This document shows, piece after piece, positions 7,212-16,177 of a stretch of DNA of 64,000 bases. Numbering within the stretch: position 1 is the stretch's first letter; every line of letters starts with the position of its first letter. The DNA is from Flavihumibacter sp. ZG627. GTDB lineage: Bacteria > Bacteroidota > Bacteroidia > Chitinophagales > Chitinophagaceae. The stretch spans positions 62,001-126,000 of the forward strand of contig NZ_JPHF01000005.1 in the NCBI RefSeq assembly GCF_000814325.1, read 5' to 3'. The notes beneath the pieces were generated by a model, which worked only from the letters and a program-made list of their open reading frames with translations, was not told where the DNA came from and searched no databases. Position numbers and translations under genes: made by a program.

Positions 7212-8843
7212 TTAGGATTCCTGCAGGAATGGGTACCCGAAATCTATTGGTGGATTAAATGTTTCTTTGATAGTTCTCGCACTCAGCCATCTATAAAGGT
7301 TCAGCATTGAACCAGCCTTGTCATTTGTACCACTTGCACGAGCACCTCCGAAAGGTTGCTGACCTACAACTGCTCCTGTTGGCTTGTCATTTATATAGAA
7401 ATTACCAGCAGCGTTTCGAAGTTTGCTGGTAGCGAGTTCAACTGCACTGCGATCAACCGCAATTATTGATCCGGTTAACGCATACGGGGATGTACTGTCT
7501 ACCAGGTCAAGTGCTTTTTCAAATTGGTTGGCATCATACACATAGATTGTCAGAACTGGTCCGAACAATTCTTCGCACATGGTAACATATCTGGGATCTT
7601 TAACCTCAATAACTGTTGGTTCAATATAAAATCCTTTTTTCTTATCGCAGTTTCCACCTACCAGGATCTTCGCTTTTCTATCTTTCCGGGCATTATCAAT
7701 ATACTTCTTAAGTTTATCGTAGCTTTTCTCATCAATAACTGCATTCACAAAATTGGTGAAATCTTCCACGGTTCCCATCTTCATACGAGATACCTGATCA
7801 ATAAGTTTTTTCTTAACTGCTTCTGCAATATTGGAAGGGATATATGCCCTTGATGCTGCTGAACATTTCTGTCCCTGGTATTCAAATGCCCCACGGGCAA
7901 GTGCTGTTGCAACAACATCAGGATCTGCACTTCTATGTGCGATAACGAAATCTTTACCACCGGTTTCCCCAACTATTCTGGGGTAGCTTTTATACTTTGG
8001 CATATTAGCTCCAATTGTTGCCCACATATGATTGAATACTCCCGTAGATCCGGTGAAATGTACGCCTGCAAAATCTGGATGATTGAAACATGCTTCACCA
8101 ATAGTAGGCCCATCAACATAAACAAGGTTGATAACACCGTCGGGCAGCCCTGCTTCCAGGAGAATGCGCATAAACATTTGGGCAGAATAAATCTGTGTAT
8201 TGGCAGGTTTCCAAACAATTGTATTACCGCACATAGCTGCGGAGGTAGGCAGGTTGCCTCCAATAGCTGTGAAATTGAAAGGGGTAACTGCCAGTACGAA
8301 TCCTTCCAGTGGTCGCCATTCCATACGGTTATGCATACCTGCTCCGCTAATCGGCTGTTGCTTATAAATTTCACTTAGGAAATGAACATTGAAACGAAGA
8401 AAGTCAATGATCTCGCATGCACTGTCAATCTCTGCCTGGTAAACATTTTTGCTTTGTCCAAGCATAGTTGTACCGTTCAGATATGGGCGATATTTTGTGG
8501 CGATCAGGTCAGCGGCTTTAAGAAATATTGCGGCACGTTCTTCCCAACTCATTACAGACCAGGATGCTTTTGCTTTTAGCGCTGCATCAATCGCTTGCTG
8601 CACATGTTTCTTTTCTCCGGCATGAAAATAACCAAGAACATGATTTCTTTCATGAGGAGGATGGATACTTACTTTATTTCCGGTACGCACTGCTCTACCT
8701 CCAATGTACATTGGTATATCCGCTTCTTTTTTCTTAAGCTCAGCCAGCACTTTTTTAAGTGTTGCTTTCTCAGGTGAACCGGGAGCATAATTTAATACCG
8801 GCTCATTGGCGGGCATAGGATATGAGAAATAACCTAAACTCAT
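7212..8843 (-). CDS. pruA: L-glutamate gamma-semialdehyde dehydrogenase (P5C dehydrogenase)
   Basis: A 543-residue aldehyde dehydrogenase of the stand-alone pyrroline-5-carboxylate dehydrogenase type. It oxidises glutamate semialdehyde to glutamate with NAD in proline catabolism. The general base Glu293 (GETGGKD), the catalytic Cys327 (GQKCSAASRAY) and the oxyanion Asn190 (TPFNF) are all present. The N-terminal segment and length match the group 1 enzyme of Bacteroidota and mitochondria, not the bifunctional PutA. No proline dehydrogenase gene is nearby. It lies 18 bp downstream of prfB on the same strand and ends at its own hairpin. Confidence 0.94.
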   Translation of the reverse strand: MSLGYFSYPMPANEPVLNYAPGSPEKATLKKVLAELKKKEADIPMYIGGRAVRTGNKVSIHPPHERNHVLGYFHAGEKKHVQQAIDAALKAKASWSVMSWEERAAIFLKAADLIATKYRPYLNGTTMLGQSKNVYQAEIDSACEIIDFLRFNVHFLSEIYKQQPISGAGMHNRMEWRPLEGFVLAVTPFNFTAIGGNLPTSAAMCGNTIVWKPANTQIYSAQMFMRILLEAGLPDGVINLVYVDGPTIGEACFNHPDFAGVHFTGSTGVFNHMWATIGANMPKYKSYPRIVGETGGKDFVIAHRSADPDVVATALARGAFEYQGQKCSAASRAYIPSNIAEAVKKKLIDQVSRMKMGTVEDFTNFVNAVIDEKSYDKLKKYIDNARKDRKAKILVGGNCDKKKGFYIEPTVIEVKDPRYVTMCEELFGPVLTIYVYDANQFEKALDLVDSTSPYALTGSIIAVDRSAVELATSKLRNAAGNFYINDKPTGAVVGQQPFGGARASGTNDKAGSMLNLYRWLSARTIKETFNPPIDFGYPFLQES

Positions 8844-8861
8844 GTTAGATTTTTTTATTTG

Positions 8862-9960
8862 TTAATTAGAAGGTACTTCGTCAGCCTGGCTCATCAGATA
8901 AGCTTTAATAAAACCATCCAGTTCCCCATCCATAACCGGTTGAACGTTACCCACTTCAAAATCTGTTCTGTGGTCTTTAATCATTTTATAGGGATGGAAT
9001 ACATAACTCCTGATCTGGCTACCCCACTCGATTTTTTTCTTGGTAGAGTTGGTTGCATTCTTAGCTTCTTCCCGCCTGCGTAGTTCTTCCTCATAAAGGC
9101 GGCTTTTCAACATCTGCATTGCTTTTTCGCGGTTACCCAGTTGGGTACGCTCCGTTTGGCAGATAACCACAATACCAGTGGGAATATGCGTTAGCATCAC
9201 TTTTGTTTCAACCTTGTTTACATTCTGTCCACCTGCACCCCCACTCCGGGCCGTTTCCATTTTTACCTCACTATCCTTTATTTCTATCTCAATGGTATCA
9301 TCTACCAGCGGATAAACAAAAACTGAAGCAAATGATGTATGCCTCCGTGCATTGGAATCAAAAGGGGAAATACGAACGAGACGATGTACGCCACTTTCTC
9401 CTTTGAGGAATCCATAAGCAAAGGGACCATCAAACTGAAAGGTTGCACTTTTAATACCAGCCCCATCACCATCCTGCCAATCGAGTTCAGTAACTGTCCA
9501 GCCCTGTTTTTCACCGTACATTCTGTACATGCGTGAAAGTATCTGGGCCCAGTCCTGGCTTTCTGTTCCTCCTGCCCCACTATTGATCTGAACAACAGCA
9601 GGCAATTCATCTTCAGGTTGGTTTAGTGAGCTCTTGAATTCAGCCTCTTCAATCATCTCCTGAGCCTTGTCATAAGCCTCTTTCACTTCCTCTTCAGATG
9701 TTTCACCAGCTTTCCAGAAATCATGCAGGATAGCAAAATCTTCCACGGCCGTATCAACATTGTTGAACAGTCCGAGCCAGTATTCCTGAACCTTAATCTC
9801 TTTTAATATGGCTGTGGCCCGCTGGTTATCATCCCAGAAGCCGGAGGCCAGGGTTAGTTGTTTGTCTTGCTGGAGTTTGTCGTTTCTGTTAGCGACGTCA
9901 AAGAAACCTCCTTAGAACCGAAACCCGCTCCCGTAATGTTTTCAAATTTTCTTGTGTCAT
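8862..9960 (-). CDS. prfB: Peptide chain release factor 2, with programmed +1 frameshift
   Basis: RF2 recognises UAA and UGA stop codons and triggers peptide release. Translation starts at ATG 9960, reads 20 codons to CTT and meets an in-frame TGA at 9900-9898. A +1 shift (skipping T9900) joins the second frame (9899 to 8862) to give a 365-residue protein of normal length. The stop-recognition tripeptide SPF falls at about residues 198-200, and the peptidyl-transfer GGQ at about 243-245. The frameshift lets RF2 regulate its own level: low RF2 slows termination at UGA and favours the shift. The frame after the shift carries the rest of domain 1 ([14 protein letters not shown]). pruA follows 18 bp downstream. 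Confidence 0.96.
9898..9912 (-). promoter_or_regulatory. prfB recoding site: internal SD plus slippery CTT-TGA-C
   Basis: On the minus strand, AGGAGG (9912-9907) is followed by TTT, the slippery codon CTT, the stop TGA and then C. This is the classic RF2 recoding element: the ribosome pairs with the internal SD, slips from CUU to UUU and continues at GAC. In a lineage that rarely uses SD pairing for initiation, the strength of this site is notable. Confidence 0.93.
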
Positions 9961-9968
9961 AGAGGTTG

Positions 9969-9976
9969 CAAATATA
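9969..9976 (-). promoter_or_regulatory. -7 promoter box for prfB
   Basis: TATATTTG on the minus strand matches TAnnTTTG exactly and lies 8 nt upstream of the prfB ATG, which would give a very short leader. No clear -33 element was seen. Confidence 0.5.
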
Positions 9977-10017
9977 TTGTGAAAAGACCTATTTTCATGG
10001 CATCAAATGTTAACACT

Positions 10018-10473
10018 ATGAAGAAACTCTCCATCCTTATCACCACTTTGCTGGTGCTGGCCTTTGCTCCGGTTATGTTTGCAGTGGCAACTGAACCCCT
10101 AAAGACTTCTACAGAAAAACCGGTCACCAATCCCGACCTGGCTGCCCAGGCCGAATTGGAAAAAGCAGTTGCAGAATTTAACGGACTGAATAAAAAAGAA
10201 AAAAAGAGCCGTTTCAAGGAAGTCAAAAAAATGATAAAAGATCTTAAGGCTGATAAAAAAGCCGGGCGGTTAATGGATGCCGACACCAACCTGATTTTGT
10301 TAGCTATCCTGGCAATTCTACTTCCACCTCTGGCTATTTACCTGAAAGAAAGAGCCCTGACCTGGAAGTTTTGGGTGAGTCTGATTTTAATCCTGCCGAT
10401 CTTCTTTGGTGGCTGGTATCTATGGCTAGCCGCGGTTATTCTCGCGCTTCTTGTTGTTTTTGATGCAATCTGA
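10018..10473 (+). CDS. Exported Pmp3/YqaE-domain membrane protein
   Basis: A 151-residue protein with three parts: a signal-like hydrophobic segment (residues about 1-24), a lysine/glutamate-rich stretch (about 35-82) and a C-terminal Pmp3/YqaE domain. The last has two membrane helices with the signature ILLPPLAIYLKE followed by FWVSLILILPIFFGGWYLW. Pmp3-type proteins are small membrane proteins linked to salt and membrane-potential stress; the extra N-terminal portion is not part of the classical 50-60 residue family. I chose ATG 10018; an in-frame ATG at 9997 is possible. It diverges from prfB by 57 bp and ends at its own terminator. Confidence 0.78.
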   Translation: MKKLSILITTLLVLAFAPVMFAVATEPLKTSTEKPVTNPDLAAQAELEKAVAEFNGLNKKEKKSRFKEVKKMIKDLKADKKAGRLMDADTNLILLAILAILLPPLAIYLKERALTWKFWVSLILILPIFFGGWYLWLAAVILALLVVFDAI

Positions 10474-10488
10474 CAACTTCATAATTCA

Positions 10489-10516
10489 GGGAGTGGTAAC
10501 CACCGCTCCCTTTTTT
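10489..10516 (+). terminator. Terminator of the Pmp3-domain gene
   Basis: GGGAGTGGT-AACC-ACCGCTCCC forms a 9-bp stem with one G-T pair, followed by six T. It begins 17 bp after the stop codon. Confidence 0.88.
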
Positions 10517-10623
10517 ATTTCCTTCCTGCGTTAAGGCTTTCCTAAAGGTTTAGGAATTAACATATACTGTAATACAGTAAGTGTTGGCCTTCGTAAATTG
10601 CACTGTTTATCATTAAAGTCACT

Positions 10624-11313
10624 ATGAAGCGATTGAATTTATACCTAGGATTAGTGCTTCTCTCCCTTTCGCAACTGCTCCCGGGTTGTGCACAGAAAGA
10701 AAACCCAAATAAAAGCATGAGTAATGATGTCGCCTATGCCGGTTACAGGCCCGGTACTGATACTGCCACCCTTGGTGCAGGATGTTTCTGGTGTGTGGAA
10801 GCATTATTCCAGCAATTAGATGGTGTTCATAAAGTGACTTCTGGTTATTCAGGAGGCCATGTGAAGAACCCAACTTACGAGCAGGTATGTGCAAAGAATA
10901 CAGGTCATGCAGAGGTTATACAGATCGTATTTGATCCTGCTATAATTACGTTTGATGAACTTCTGGAAGTTTTCTGGCAAACACATGATCCCACCACACT
11001 TAACAAGCAGGGTAATGATGTTGGCCCCCAATATCGGAGTGCTGTATTTTATCACAATGAGGCGCAGAAAGAAAAAGCATTATATTATAAGGACCAGCTG
11101 AATAAAAGCGGTGCATGGAAGGATCCAATTGTCACAGAAATAGCGCCTTTTACAGGATTCTACGTAGCAGAAGCGGAACACCAGAATTATTATTTAAACA
11201 ATGGCGCCCAGCCCTATTGTTATTTTGTTATTCGTCCTAAAGTGGAAAAATTTGAAAAGGTATTCCGCGATAAATTGAAACGCACAAACCAGGCTCAAAC
11301 GAAGAAACAATAG
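10624..11313 (+). CDS. msrA: Peptide-methionine (S)-S-oxide reductase, lipoprotein form
   Basis: A 229-residue MsrA that reduces methionine S-sulfoxide in proteins. The catalytic motif GCFWC is at residues 53-57 with Cys54 as nucleophile, and the family blocks YSGGHVKNPTYEQVC and FWQTHDPTTLNKQGNDVGPQYRS follow. The N-terminus is a lipoprotein signal ending LLPGC, with Cys22 as the predicted lipid anchor, so the enzyme should repair proteins in the envelope. It is a single-domain enzyme; no MsrB partner is nearby. It converges on the desaturase gene with 10 bp between the stops. Confidence 0.94.
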   Translation: MKRLNLYLGLVLLSLSQLLPGCAQKENPNKSMSNDVAYAGYRPGTDTATLGAGCFWCVEALFQQLDGVHKVTSGYSGGHVKNPTYEQVCAKNTGHAEVIQIVFDPAIITFDELLEVFWQTHDPTTLNKQGNDVGPQYRSAVFYHNEAQKEKALYYKDQLNKSGAWKDPIVTEIAPFTGFYVAEAEHQNYYLNNGAQPYCYFVIRPKVEKFEKVFRDKLKRTNQAQTKKQ

Positions 11314-11323
11314 GAAAAAGCTT

Positions 11324-12058
11324 CTATTGTTTATTTAACCTTATTATTCCCACCGCATTCATAAGTTTCATTACTATGTAAGTTGGGTCCATCTCAAACC
11401 ATTTACGCGCAAAGTTTGGATTGGTGCCCTGCTTGTGATGATTGTTCTGAAACAATTCTCCGAGCAGAAATATTCCCCATGGCTCGGAGTTTTTTGAATG
11501 GTCGCCATTCTCATAATTCGCATATCCATATTTGTGACCACACCAATTAACTATTGCACCCTGTATTGGACCCATCAGGAAATGTATTGGCAACAACAGG
11601 AACCACCAAAAACTTGGTGCGAAAAATACATATACCAGCGTATAAATTATCCCGAAACTCAATCGCACTATCCAATGATCTGCAAAGCGATCAAGCTTTT
11701 CCCAAACAGGAAGGTATTCTTTAGTGAATTGCTCTTCCGGCATATTTGTGCGCGTCACGAAACTATTATAGATATTCCGTGTATGCATCATCATCCCCCA
11801 TACATCTTTGAAAAAATGCGGACTATGAGGATCTTTCTCTGTATCACTATAAACATGATGCATTCGATGCATAACACCATAAGCCCGGGGAACAAGATAT
11901 GATGAACCCTGTGTGATCCATGTACCCAGATAAAATATTTTCTCCCAGGTTTTACTTGTAGTATACATCTGGTGGGAACCATATCGATGCAGGAAAAAAG
12001 TGTGGAAAAACAAAGAGAGGAACCAATGTGTAAAGAAGAAAATGAGAATAACTGCCAT
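11324..12058 (-). CDS. Membrane fatty acid desaturase (delta-9 acyl-CoA desaturase type)
   Basis: A 244-residue membrane protein with the three histidine boxes of the fatty acid desaturase family: HRYGSH (24-29), HRMHH (64-68) and NNHHK (205-209), plus the extra histidine in NWCGHKYG (171-178). These ligate a di-iron centre that inserts a double bond into acyl chains. Hydrophobic segments at about 1-20, 40-60 and 130-170 fit the usual hairpin topology. It is short relative to eukaryotic enzymes but normal for Bacteroidota. It is a single-gene unit convergent with msrA. Confidence 0.88.
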   Translation of the reverse strand: MAVILIFFFTHWFLSLFFHTFFLHRYGSHQMYTTSKTWEKIFYLGTWITQGSSYLVPRAYGVMHRMHHVYSDTEKDPHSPHFFKDVWGMMMHTRNIYNSFVTRTNMPEEQFTKEYLPVWEKLDRFADHWIVRLSFGIIYTLVYVFFAPSFWWFLLLPIHFLMGPIQGAIVNWCGHKYGYANYENGDHSKNSEPWGIFLLGELFQNNHHKQGTNPNFARKWFEMDPTYIVMKLMNAVGIIRLNKQ

Positions 12059-12088
12059 ACTGCACTATTAAAGACAAAAATTAAGGTG

Positions 12089-12096
12089 CAAAGTTA
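12089..12096 (-). promoter_or_regulatory. -7 promoter box for the desaturase gene
   Basis: TAACTTTG on the minus strand is an exact TAnnTTTG match 30 nt upstream of the start codon. No clear -33 element was seen. Confidence 0.5.
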
Positions 12097-12112
12097 CAAC
12101 ATTAAAATAAAT

Positions 12113-13747
12113 TTATCGAGTTAAAACTGTAGTCCGGAGCTCTAAAAGATTAAGTGCATTTGGATAAAATCCTGATACTCCGGGTTGTACTAACCGAATT
12201 ACCTCATCATACCATAAAGGAACTACAGGCGCATCATTTATTAATATAGCATCCATTTCCTGGTATAAAGTATATCTACTACTATCATTTGGTTCCTGCA
12301 GCGCTTTTTCATATAATTGGTCATACTCTTTATTCTTATACCGCGTATAATTTGGTGGGGCTGGATTCCTTGAATAAAATACACTGAGATAATTTTCTGC
12401 ATCAGGATAATCTGCGATCCAGCTGCCGCGAAAAAAAAACGCCGTCCCCTGTGCAGTTTGTTCAAGTAAGAGGCTTTTCTGTACCACTTCCACTTTGACA
12501 ATAATACCAATCTCTTCGAGCTCACGGGCTATATAACTTGCAAGGTCTGCATATATTGGAATTGTTAACAGGGTGATGGAAGGCATTTCCTTACCATTGG
12601 TGAACCCAGCCTTTCGTATCAATTCTTTTGAGCGCTCCGGATCATATGAATATCCCTTTACCTTTTCCGCATTAAAGGAAGGTAAACCAGCAGGTATAAA
12701 TCCACTTTCCGCGGCGATACCAATTGAATTACGCAGATAGAGCATCATTTTTTTTCGGTCAAATCCGTGGTTGATTGCCTGCCTTATTTCGCGGAATCGC
12801 AATGGAGAATTTTTTACAGCAGGGTTTGCGCTCTCAACAAGGATACCAAGATATTCTGTATTAAGGTATGGATACTTTGAAAGGATAATTCTCCCCTTCC
12901 ATTCTTCTCGCAATTGTCCGCGCTTGTTCAGAACCTCATCTTTAAAAGAGGGATCAATATCATTTATAAAATGCAATTTTTTCTGTCTGAACAGAAGAAA
13001 TTCAGTTGCTTTACTATCATAAAAGCTAACCTTGATGCCAGCAAGATAAGGCAGTCTATTTCCGACACTGTCAATTTCAAAATAGTTCTCGTGTTTTCGC
13101 ATTATGAGCGACTGTCCTTCTTCCAAAGCTATGAACCGGAAGGGTCCCGATCCAACAGGGTGGTCGCGGAATTTATTACCATAATGTAAAACAGCTTCCT
13201 CTGGAATAATTGAACAATATTGCATGCTTAGTATACCCAGAATTGGAGGAAAGGGACGGATCAGTTCAAGCTGAAATACTGAATCATTTAAAGCCCTGAA
13301 ACCATTCTTTCTCTTCACGCGATCATTGAATATCCATGCCCCACTGCTTGAGGTTACCGGGTCCATAATCCTTTTGAGACTGTATACGACATCCTCTGCA
13401 ACTAGTTTCCGGCCTTTGCTTTTGGGGAAGCAATCATTATCATGGAAGAAAACATCAGTTCGGAGGTAAAAAGTATATGTAAGACCATCTTCAGAAATCT
13501 CCCAATGGCTGGCTACTGAAGGTTTTATTTTCAATGCTGAATCTACCTCTACCAATGTGCTGTATAATTGGTGGACAGCCCACATGATACTTTGATTCTT
13601 AGAAAACGCCGGATCTAAGGAAGCAATTCCCGATGATTCATTATACAGAAAAAAACCTTCTTCCTGCTTCTCGGTACTACTGCAGGAAACCAGGAAAACA
13701 AACAATCCAACGAACAACAGAATTAAACAGTTATGTTTATTTTGCAT
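12113..13747 (-). CDS. ABC transporter substrate-binding lipoprotein (peptide-binding family 5)
   Basis: A 544-residue family 5 solute-binding protein like OppA/DppA. It has a lipoprotein signal with lipobox LVSC and Cys22. Family features include LDPAFSKNQS near residue 44, the Y-x-F-x-LR segment (YTFYLRTDVFFHD) and PVGSGPF around residue 195. Such proteins bind peptides or nickel/heme ligands for an ABC importer; no permease or ATPase genes are adjacent, so the partner must lie elsewhere. Its ATG (13747) is separated by only 2 bp from the ATG of the divergent M1 peptidase gene. Confidence 0.87.
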   Translation of the reverse strand: MQNKHNCLILLFVGLFVFLVSCSSTEKQEEGFFLYNESSGIASLDPAFSKNQSIMWAVHQLYSTLVEVDSALKIKPSVASHWEISEDGLTYTFYLRTDVFFHDNDCFPKSKGRKLVAEDVVYSLKRIMDPVTSSSGAWIFNDRVKRKNGFRALNDSVFQLELIRPFPPILGILSMQYCSIIPEEAVLHYGNKFRDHPVGSGPFRFIALEEGQSLIMRKHENYFEIDSVGNRLPYLAGIKVSFYDSKATEFLLFRQKKLHFINDIDPSFKDEVLNKRGQLREEWKGRIILSKYPYLNTEYLGILVESANPAVKNSPLRFREIRQAINHGFDRKKMMLYLRNSIGIAAESGFIPAGLPSFNAEKVKGYSYDPERSKELIRKAGFTNGKEMPSITLLTIPIYADLASYIARELEEIGIIVKVEVVQKSLLLEQTAQGTAFFFRGSWIADYPDAENYLSVFYSRNPAPPNYTRYKNKEYDQLYEKALQEPNDSSRYTLYQEMDAILINDAPVVPLWYDEVIRLVQPGVSGFYPNALNLLELRTTVLTR

Positions 13748-13759
13748 CTATGCAACTTA
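13738..13759. promoter_or_regulatory. Interlocked divergent start region with near-consensus -7 boxes
   Basis: The start codons at 13747 (minus) and 13750 (plus) are 2 bp apart. TATTTTG (13738-13744, plus strand) and TAAGTTG (13759-13753, minus strand) each lack one T of TAnnTTTG and lie 5 nt before the ATG they would serve. Each box is inside the first codons of the opposite gene. Leaderless or mutually antisense 5' ends are implied. Confidence 0.4.
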
Positions 13760-15405
13760 CATCAATCGCCAGATCATTTATCACATCCCTTATTACATTT
13801 TCTATTGCATTGGCTGCTACAGCCCAGATCGGAACAGGGAACGCCATTCCAACAAGGCAGGATAGTCTTCGAGGCAGTATTAATAATGAACGTTCATGGT
13901 GGGATGTAACACGCTATGATATCAGTGTTACGCCCAACTTTGCCGGCAAGACCATCAATGGTAAGGTAATCATGAAATTTACAGTCAAAGAAATAGGGAA
14001 TATGATGCAGATAGACCTGCAGCACCCCATGCAACTAAATGAGGCTGTTCTAAATGGAAAGGAATTGAAGTTCAACAGAGAGGGAAATGTATATCATGTC
14101 AACATAAACGAGGTCCTGGAAAGGGGTTCTTTACAATCTATCAGTTTATCATTTTCTGGAATACCTACTGAGGCTATCAGGCCTCCCTGGGATGGTGGAT
14201 GGATCTGGCGCAAAGACAGTCGTGGTAATCCCTGGATGAGTGTTGCCTGCCAGGGAATAGGCGCAAGTGTTTGGTACCCCTGCAAAGACCATCAGTCTGA
14301 TGAACCTGAAAAGGGTGCATCACTTGCTATTACTGTACCTCCCGGGCTCACAGGGGTGGGTAATGGCAGATTGCTCAAAACTGACTCCATGCCCGATGGT
14401 AGCAGCACCTGGTACTGGGAAGTGACTAATCCCATTAATAATTATAATATCATTCCATATATAGGAAAATACGTTCACTGGAGTGAAAAACATGAAGGGG
14501 AGAAAGGAATTCTCGATCTAGACTATTGGGTGCTTGAGGAAAACCTTGATAGCGCAAAAAAGCAATTCAGCCAGGTACATCCAATGATGACATGTTTTGA
14601 AAGCTGGTTTGGTGCCTATCCATTCTATGAAGATGGTTATAAGTTGGTTGAATCACCACATCTGGGAATGGAACACCAGAGTGCTGTTGCTTATGGTAAT
14701 AAATTTAAGAATGGCTATCTGGGACGCGATCTTTCAGGATCAGGCTGGGGATTGAAATGGGATTTTATCATAATCCATGAAACTGGCCACGAATGGTTTG
14801 GCAACAATATCACTACAAATGATATTGCAGATATGTGGGTGCATGAAAGTTTTACCAATTATAGTGAAACCCTTTACACTGAATGCCAGTATGGAAAAGA
14901 GGCAGGAAATGATTACCTGGTGGGCATCCGCAAAAATATTAAGAATGATATCCCAATTATAGGAGCTTATGGAGTAAACAGGGAAGGAAGTGGCGATATG
15001 TATTATAAAGGATCCAATATGATCCATAATATCAGGCAGGTGATCAATGATGATCAGAAATTCAGGTCATTGCTGCGCGATATGAATAAGAAATTTTACC
15101 ACCAGACAGTCAGTTCTTCAGTATTGGAAAAATATATTAGTGATTATTGTGGAAGAGACTTGTCGAAAATTTTTGACCAGTATCTGAGAACAACACAGGT
15201 TCCGCAACTTACTTACAAACCCAAAGGCAAAAAAATGCTTTACCGATGGGAAAACACAGTTCCTGGATTTGAAATGCCTGTTAAAGTGTTTCTTGATGGT
15301 AAGGAAACCTGGTTATCAGCAACTACATCCTGGAAAAAGAAAAAGGGAAATCCGGCTACCCTCAAGGCAGACAGGAATTTTTATATTACCCTGAAAAAAA
15401 GTTAA
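13750..15405 (+). CDS. M1 family zinc metallopeptidase (aminopeptidase)
   Basis: A 551-residue secreted peptidase with a signal peptide (MQLTSIARSFITSLITFSIA, then LAATAQ). The zinc site is complete: His343-Glu344-x-x-His347 (HETGH) and Glu366 (HESF), with the M1 spacing of 18 residues. The exopeptidase motif appears as GMEHQ, the variant common in Bacteroidota. The enzyme probably removes N-terminal residues from peptides in the periplasm. The C-terminal part is short, without a large helical domain. The start at 13750 is the only one giving a signal peptide. The pairing with a peptide-binding lipoprotein suggests a shared role in peptide use. Confidence 0.9.
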   Translation: MQLTSIARSFITSLITFSIALAATAQIGTGNAIPTRQDSLRGSINNERSWWDVTRYDISVTPNFAGKTINGKVIMKFTVKEIGNMMQIDLQHPMQLNEAVLNGKELKFNREGNVYHVNINEVLERGSLQSISLSFSGIPTEAIRPPWDGGWIWRKDSRGNPWMSVACQGIGASVWYPCKDHQSDEPEKGASLAITVPPGLTGVGNGRLLKTDSMPDGSSTWYWEVTNPINNYNIIPYIGKYVHWSEKHEGEKGILDLDYWVLEENLDSAKKQFSQVHPMMTCFESWFGAYPFYEDGYKLVESPHLGMEHQSAVAYGNKFKNGYLGRDLSGSGWGLKWDFIIIHETGHEWFGNNITTNDIADMWVHESFTNYSETLYTECQYGKEAGNDYLVGIRKNIKNDIPIIGAYGVNREGSGDMYYKGSNMIHNIRQVINDDQKFRSLLRDMNKKFYHQTVSSSVLEKYISDYCGRDLSKIFDQYLRTTQVPQLTYKPKGKKMLYRWENTVPGFEMPVKVFLDGKETWLSATTSWKKKKGNPATLKADRNFYITLKKS

Positions 15406-15423
15406 TCGGTTTTTATGGCTAAT

Positions 15424-16104
15424 TTATAATCTTCCTGCACCAATAAATCTGCGCCTGAAATAATCTTCGTTAAGATCACTTATTATTACACCACTTGACG
15501 TTGATGCATGAACGAATTTGTTGTTAGTAAGATAAACGCCTACATGAGAAACACCACCGCTTGTATTAAAGAAGACAAGGTCACCTTGCTGCAGGTATTC
15601 AACCGGAATTTTCTGACTCCGCTCGAATTGCTCTCGCGAAGTCCTCGGCAGTGTTTTGCCATACACAGAATTGGCTAAATTGCAGGTAAACCCTGAGCAA
15701 TCAATACCACTTCGGGTAGAACCACCATACCGGTACCTTGTTCCATACCATTGCTCGATAAATTGAAGCAGTGATAAATTGTTGAGATTCTCAACCGTTT
15801 CATTTAACATCACTGCGTATTTAAACTGAAGTTCAGTACTGCTTTCAATATTGGTATATAAACCAGAAGTATTTTTGGATGATGGCCCATTAAGCATCCC
15901 GGTATTAGCCTCATTACCACTTCCAGGTGCTTCGGCCCCCGGCGTCATATTAATTGATTCGATAAATCTGGGAGTTGAGTGCCTGGTACGCTTCACTGTA
16001 GAAGAAACCCTGCCATCTGCATTTTTTGAAATGCCGCAGGCAGATGCAGTTATGCATACTGCCAGAACATATATGATTTTCTTAAAGGATATCTGTTTTG
16101 CCAT
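15424..16104 (-). CDS. NlpC/P60 (C40) peptidoglycan endopeptidase lipoprotein
   Basis: A 226-residue lipoprotein (lipobox ending SAC, Cys23) with a low-complexity linker (about 30-100) and a C-terminal NlpC/P60 domain. The catalytic set is visible: Cys136 in DCSGF, His187 in SHVGVYL and His199 in FVHAST. The YRYGGS and LQQGDLVFF blocks also match. These enzymes cleave peptide stems of peptidoglycan. It has an exact -7 promoter box upstream and diverges from dnaE. It converges with the M1 peptidase gene. Confidence 0.92.
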   Translation of the reverse strand: MAKQISFKKIIYVLAVCITASACGISKNADGRVSSTVKRTRHSTPRFIESINMTPGAEAPGSGNEANTGMLNGPSSKNTSGLYTNIESSTELQFKYAVMLNETVENLNNLSLLQFIEQWYGTRYRYGGSTRSGIDCSGFTCNLANSVYGKTLPRTSREQFERSQKIPVEYLQQGDLVFFNTSGGVSHVGVYLTNNKFVHASTSSGVIISDLNEDYFRRRFIGAGRL

Positions 16105-16118
16105 GGGATGAATTGGTG

Positions 16119-16126
16119 CAAAAATA
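16119..16126 (-). promoter_or_regulatory. -7 promoter box for the NlpC/P60 gene
   Basis: TATTTTTG on the minus strand matches TAnnTTTG exactly, 14 nt upstream of the start codon. Confidence 0.55.
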
Positions 16127-16177
16127 ACGCTTTTTGATTTTATGGCCGAAAGGGGAAAATTTGTTACTTGCAGGTCT

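Noticed and set aside
7524-8777. Several plus-strand frames of 60-147 codons opposite pruA
   Set aside because: They mirror the codon structure of pruA and encode low-complexity, cysteine-rich nonsense.
8862-9746. A truncated prfB or a prfB pseudogene with an internal TGA
   Set aside because: The upstream 60 bp in the zero frame, the internal AGGAGG and CTT-TGA-C show a programmed frameshift; the joined protein has normal length and motifs.
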